DNA of 64,000 nt from Burkholderiales bacterium (GTDB taxonomy: Bacteria > Pseudomonadota > Gammaproteobacteria > Burkholderiales > SG8-41). Of the stretch, positions 62,526 to 64,000 are shown in pieces. The stretch covers positions 1 through 64,000 of the forward strand of contig JAUXYA010000019.1 in assembly GCA_030684405.1 (NCBI GenBank), read 5' to 3'. The first letter of the stretch is position 1. Each line of letters begins with the position of its first letter. Under the pieces are notes generated by a model. It was not told where the DNA came from and made no database searches. It saw only the letters and a list, made by a program, of their open reading frames with translations. Both the position numbers and the translations under genes were made by a program.

Positions 62526-63497
62526 TCAGCCGATCCTGACGACGATCTTGCCCACCATGCCGCTCGTGTCCATGCGCTCCTTCGCAGCAGGCAGTTCGTC
62601 GAAGGAATAAACACTGTCGATCAGGGGCACAATGCGGGCGTCGGCCAGCGCCGGCAGCACGTCTCGCTTGAAACCGGCGGCGGCCTCGGCCTTGCCAGCG
62701 GCGGGCAGGTGAGCGTTGGACACGCCGAAGATCTCCAGCCGCCAGGCATGCACGGCACCGAGGTCAATCTCCGCCTTGAACACGTTGTCGACATAACCCA
62801 CAGTCGCCAGGCGGCCGCGGAAACCCAAAGTGCGCAGGCACTCGGCGAACACCGAGCCGCCGACACCGTTGATCACCAGGTCGACGCCCTTGCCGCCGGT
62901 CAGTTCGCGCACCTGCGCGGCAAAATTCGGCTTGCGCGTGGCAATGCCGACATCAAGGCCGACGGCCTTCAGCTGTTCGAGTTTCTGCTGCGACCCGGAC
63001 GTGCCGATCGAGCGCGCGCCGATCAGTTTCGCAAGATGGATGCTCGCCACGCCGGCGCCGGAAGATGCGCCCATGATCAGCATGGTCTCGCCCTTCTGCA
63101 GCTTGCCGAACTGATGGATCATTTCCCAGGCCGTGATGTAGCTCACCGGCACCGCGGCGGCCTGCTCCCAGGACAGGCAGTCCGGCTTCATCATGATTTG
63201 CGCGGCATCCATCACCGCGTATTCGGCAAAACCGCCGCGCACACGGCCGAACACCGCATCACCGGCCTTGACGCCAGTCACACCATCACCGATCGCATGC
63301 ACGGTGCCCGATGCCTCGTTGCCGCCAAGTTTTTCCGGGCCACCATGCACTACACCGCCGACGAACATCTCGCCGCGGTTGAGCGCCGAGGCCTGCACCT
63401 TGATCAGGATCTCGCCGGCCTTGGGCTGTGGCTGCGGCACATCGCGGTATTCGAGGACGTTCTTGTGGTCCTTGGTGACAATCCAGCAGGATTTCAT
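62526..63497 (-). CDS. Zinc-independent medium-chain (quinone) oxidoreductase
   Basis: 323 residues of the MDR/quinone oxidoreductase type. The N-terminal GroES-like domain (1-125) has NRGEMFVGGVVHGGP and GNEASGTV in place of the zinc-ligand Cys/His pattern. The Rossmann domain has MGASSGAGVASIHLAK (about 143-158). It reduces a quinone or enone with NADPH. A short AT-rich gap separates it from the downstream partial Bug gene. Confidence 0.88.
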   Translation of the reverse strand: MKSCWIVTKDHKNVLEYRDVPQPQPKAGEILIKVQASALNRGEMFVGGVVHGGPEKLGGNEASGTVHAIGDGVTGVKAGDAVFGRVRGGFAEYAVMDAAQIMMKPDCLSWEQAAAVPVSYITAWEMIHQFGKLQKGETMLIMGASSGAGVASIHLAKLIGARSIGTSGSQQKLEQLKAVGLDVGIATRKPNFAAQVRELTGGKGVDLVINGVGGSVFAECLRTLGFRGRLATVGYVDNVFKAEIDLGAVHAWRLEIFGVSNAHLPAAGKAEAAAGFKRDVLPALADARIVPLIDSVYSFDELPAAKERMDTSGMVGKIVVRIG

Positions 63498-63530
63498 AAA
63501 ATATCCAATATAATCAAATACTTAATAAAC

Positions 63531-64000
63531 TTATTGCTCGGTACCCGCCTCGCGCACGATCGGACCCCAGCGCTGCAGTTCCTTCTGGATGAATTGCGTG
63601 GCGCGCTCAGGCGACGAGTTGGTCACTGGCTCCGCGCCGGCCCGGCGCAGGAAGTCCTGCATCTCGGCATTCGCCAGCACCTTCTGGTTGGCCTGATGCA
63701 GCACGTCAACGACGGGCTTCGGGGTGCCCGGCGCAAGGAAAATCGCATTGAAAGCCTGCACCACGAGTTCAGGCATGCCGGCTTCCGGTGCCGTCGGCAC
63801 ATCGGGCACCACCTTCAACCGCTCCTCGGCACAGATCGCCAGCATGCGCAGCCGTCCCTGCTTGTGGTACTCGAGCGGGGCCGGGCTGATCGTCGGCGTA
63901 TACATCGGAATGTGACCGGCGATGAGGTCGGTAAGGCCGGGACCGGCGCCCTTGTACGGCACGTGCACGATCTTCAGATCCCCGTTGAGCTTCTTGAACA
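63531..64000 (-). CDS. Bug-family receptor, C-terminal part (cut by window edge)
   Basis: The reading frame continues past the right edge. The visible part has FKKLNGDLKIVHVPYKGAGP, GHIPMYTPTISPAP, EAGMPELVVQAFNAIFLAPG and QKELQRWGPIVREAG, all typical of the Bug C-terminal lobe. The N terminus and signal peptide lie beyond 64000. Confidence 0.9.
   Translation of the reverse strand, partial: FKKLNGDLKIVHVPYKGAGPGLTDLIAGHIPMYTPTISPAPLEYHKQGRLRMLAICAEERLKVVPDVPTAPEAGMPELVVQAFNAIFLAPGTPKPVVDVLHQANQKVLANAEMQDFLRRAGAEPVTNSSPERATQFIQKELQRWGPIVREAGTEQ

Noticed and set aside
1-64000. CRISPR arrays, tRNA/rRNA genes, prophage and conjugation genes
   Set aside because: I looked for regularly spaced repeats, cloverleaf-type sequences and phage or transfer proteins and saw none that I could support.

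Overview
The window is GC-rich, densely packed chromosomal DNA, best explained as a betaproteobacterium of the Burkholderiales type. The grounds are codon usage, six copies or fragments of Bug-type (tripartite tricarboxylate) solute receptors with no permease beside them, MmgE/PrpD, amidohydrolase and SDR catabolic genes, and interspersed palindromic repeats of the 'gtcattccgg...ccggaatgac' type. No rRNA, tRNA, CRISPR array, prophage or conjugative module was seen. The species cannot be named from sequence alone.

Left part (1-22.9 kb): the 5' end of an IS110-family element is cut by the window edge. Housekeeping and orphan genes follow: a YbdG-type mechanosensitive channel, an HDAC-like deacetylase, two radical SAM enzymes, hotdog thioesterases, an HDOD protein, a Bug receptor/MmgE-PrpD operon behind a 16-bp LacI-type palindrome, and a three-gene toxin-antitoxin operon with ATGA overlaps. 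Then come PhoD, Hsp15, DUF2237, NUDIX, SGNH and S15-type hydrolases, a macro-domain protein, and a NIPSNAP-VOC-FAD monooxygenase operon.

Signalling block (22.9-31.1 kb): a five-PAS HisKA_2 kinase followed by an ANTAR response regulator, a MASE3-PAS-PAS-GAF histidine kinase, and a PAS-PAS-GGDEF cyclase. A REC-EAL protein lies at 45.2-46.5 kb.

Most interesting block (35.2-41.4 kb): a GAF-AAA+-Fis sigma-54 activator is followed by two helical-turn-spaced TTGTCGACA palindromes, a near-perfect -24/-12 promoter, and a three-gene operon. The operon encodes a single-cysteine OsmC-like protein, an acyl-CoA-dehydrogenase-like flavoprotein and a rubredoxin fused to a FAD/NAD(P)H reductase. Convergent to it is a lone Tat-type NrtA/CmpA-like receptor with its own -24/-12 promoter. 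I infer a sigma-54-controlled uptake and oxidation/reduction system of unknown substrate.

Right part (41.5-64 kb): catabolic accessory genes (amidohydrolase, FKBP, thioesterase, class II aldolase, three SDRs, enol-lactonase-like hydrolase, CMD protein, MFS permeases, Bug receptors) mixed with an MsbA-like exporter, a sirtuin and CBS protein. Two SDR paralogues lack both the catalytic Ser and Tyr. Decay is visible at several places: a frameshifted DinB gene, a truncated MAPEG gene, a truncated Bug gene and an amidohydrolase C-terminal remnant.
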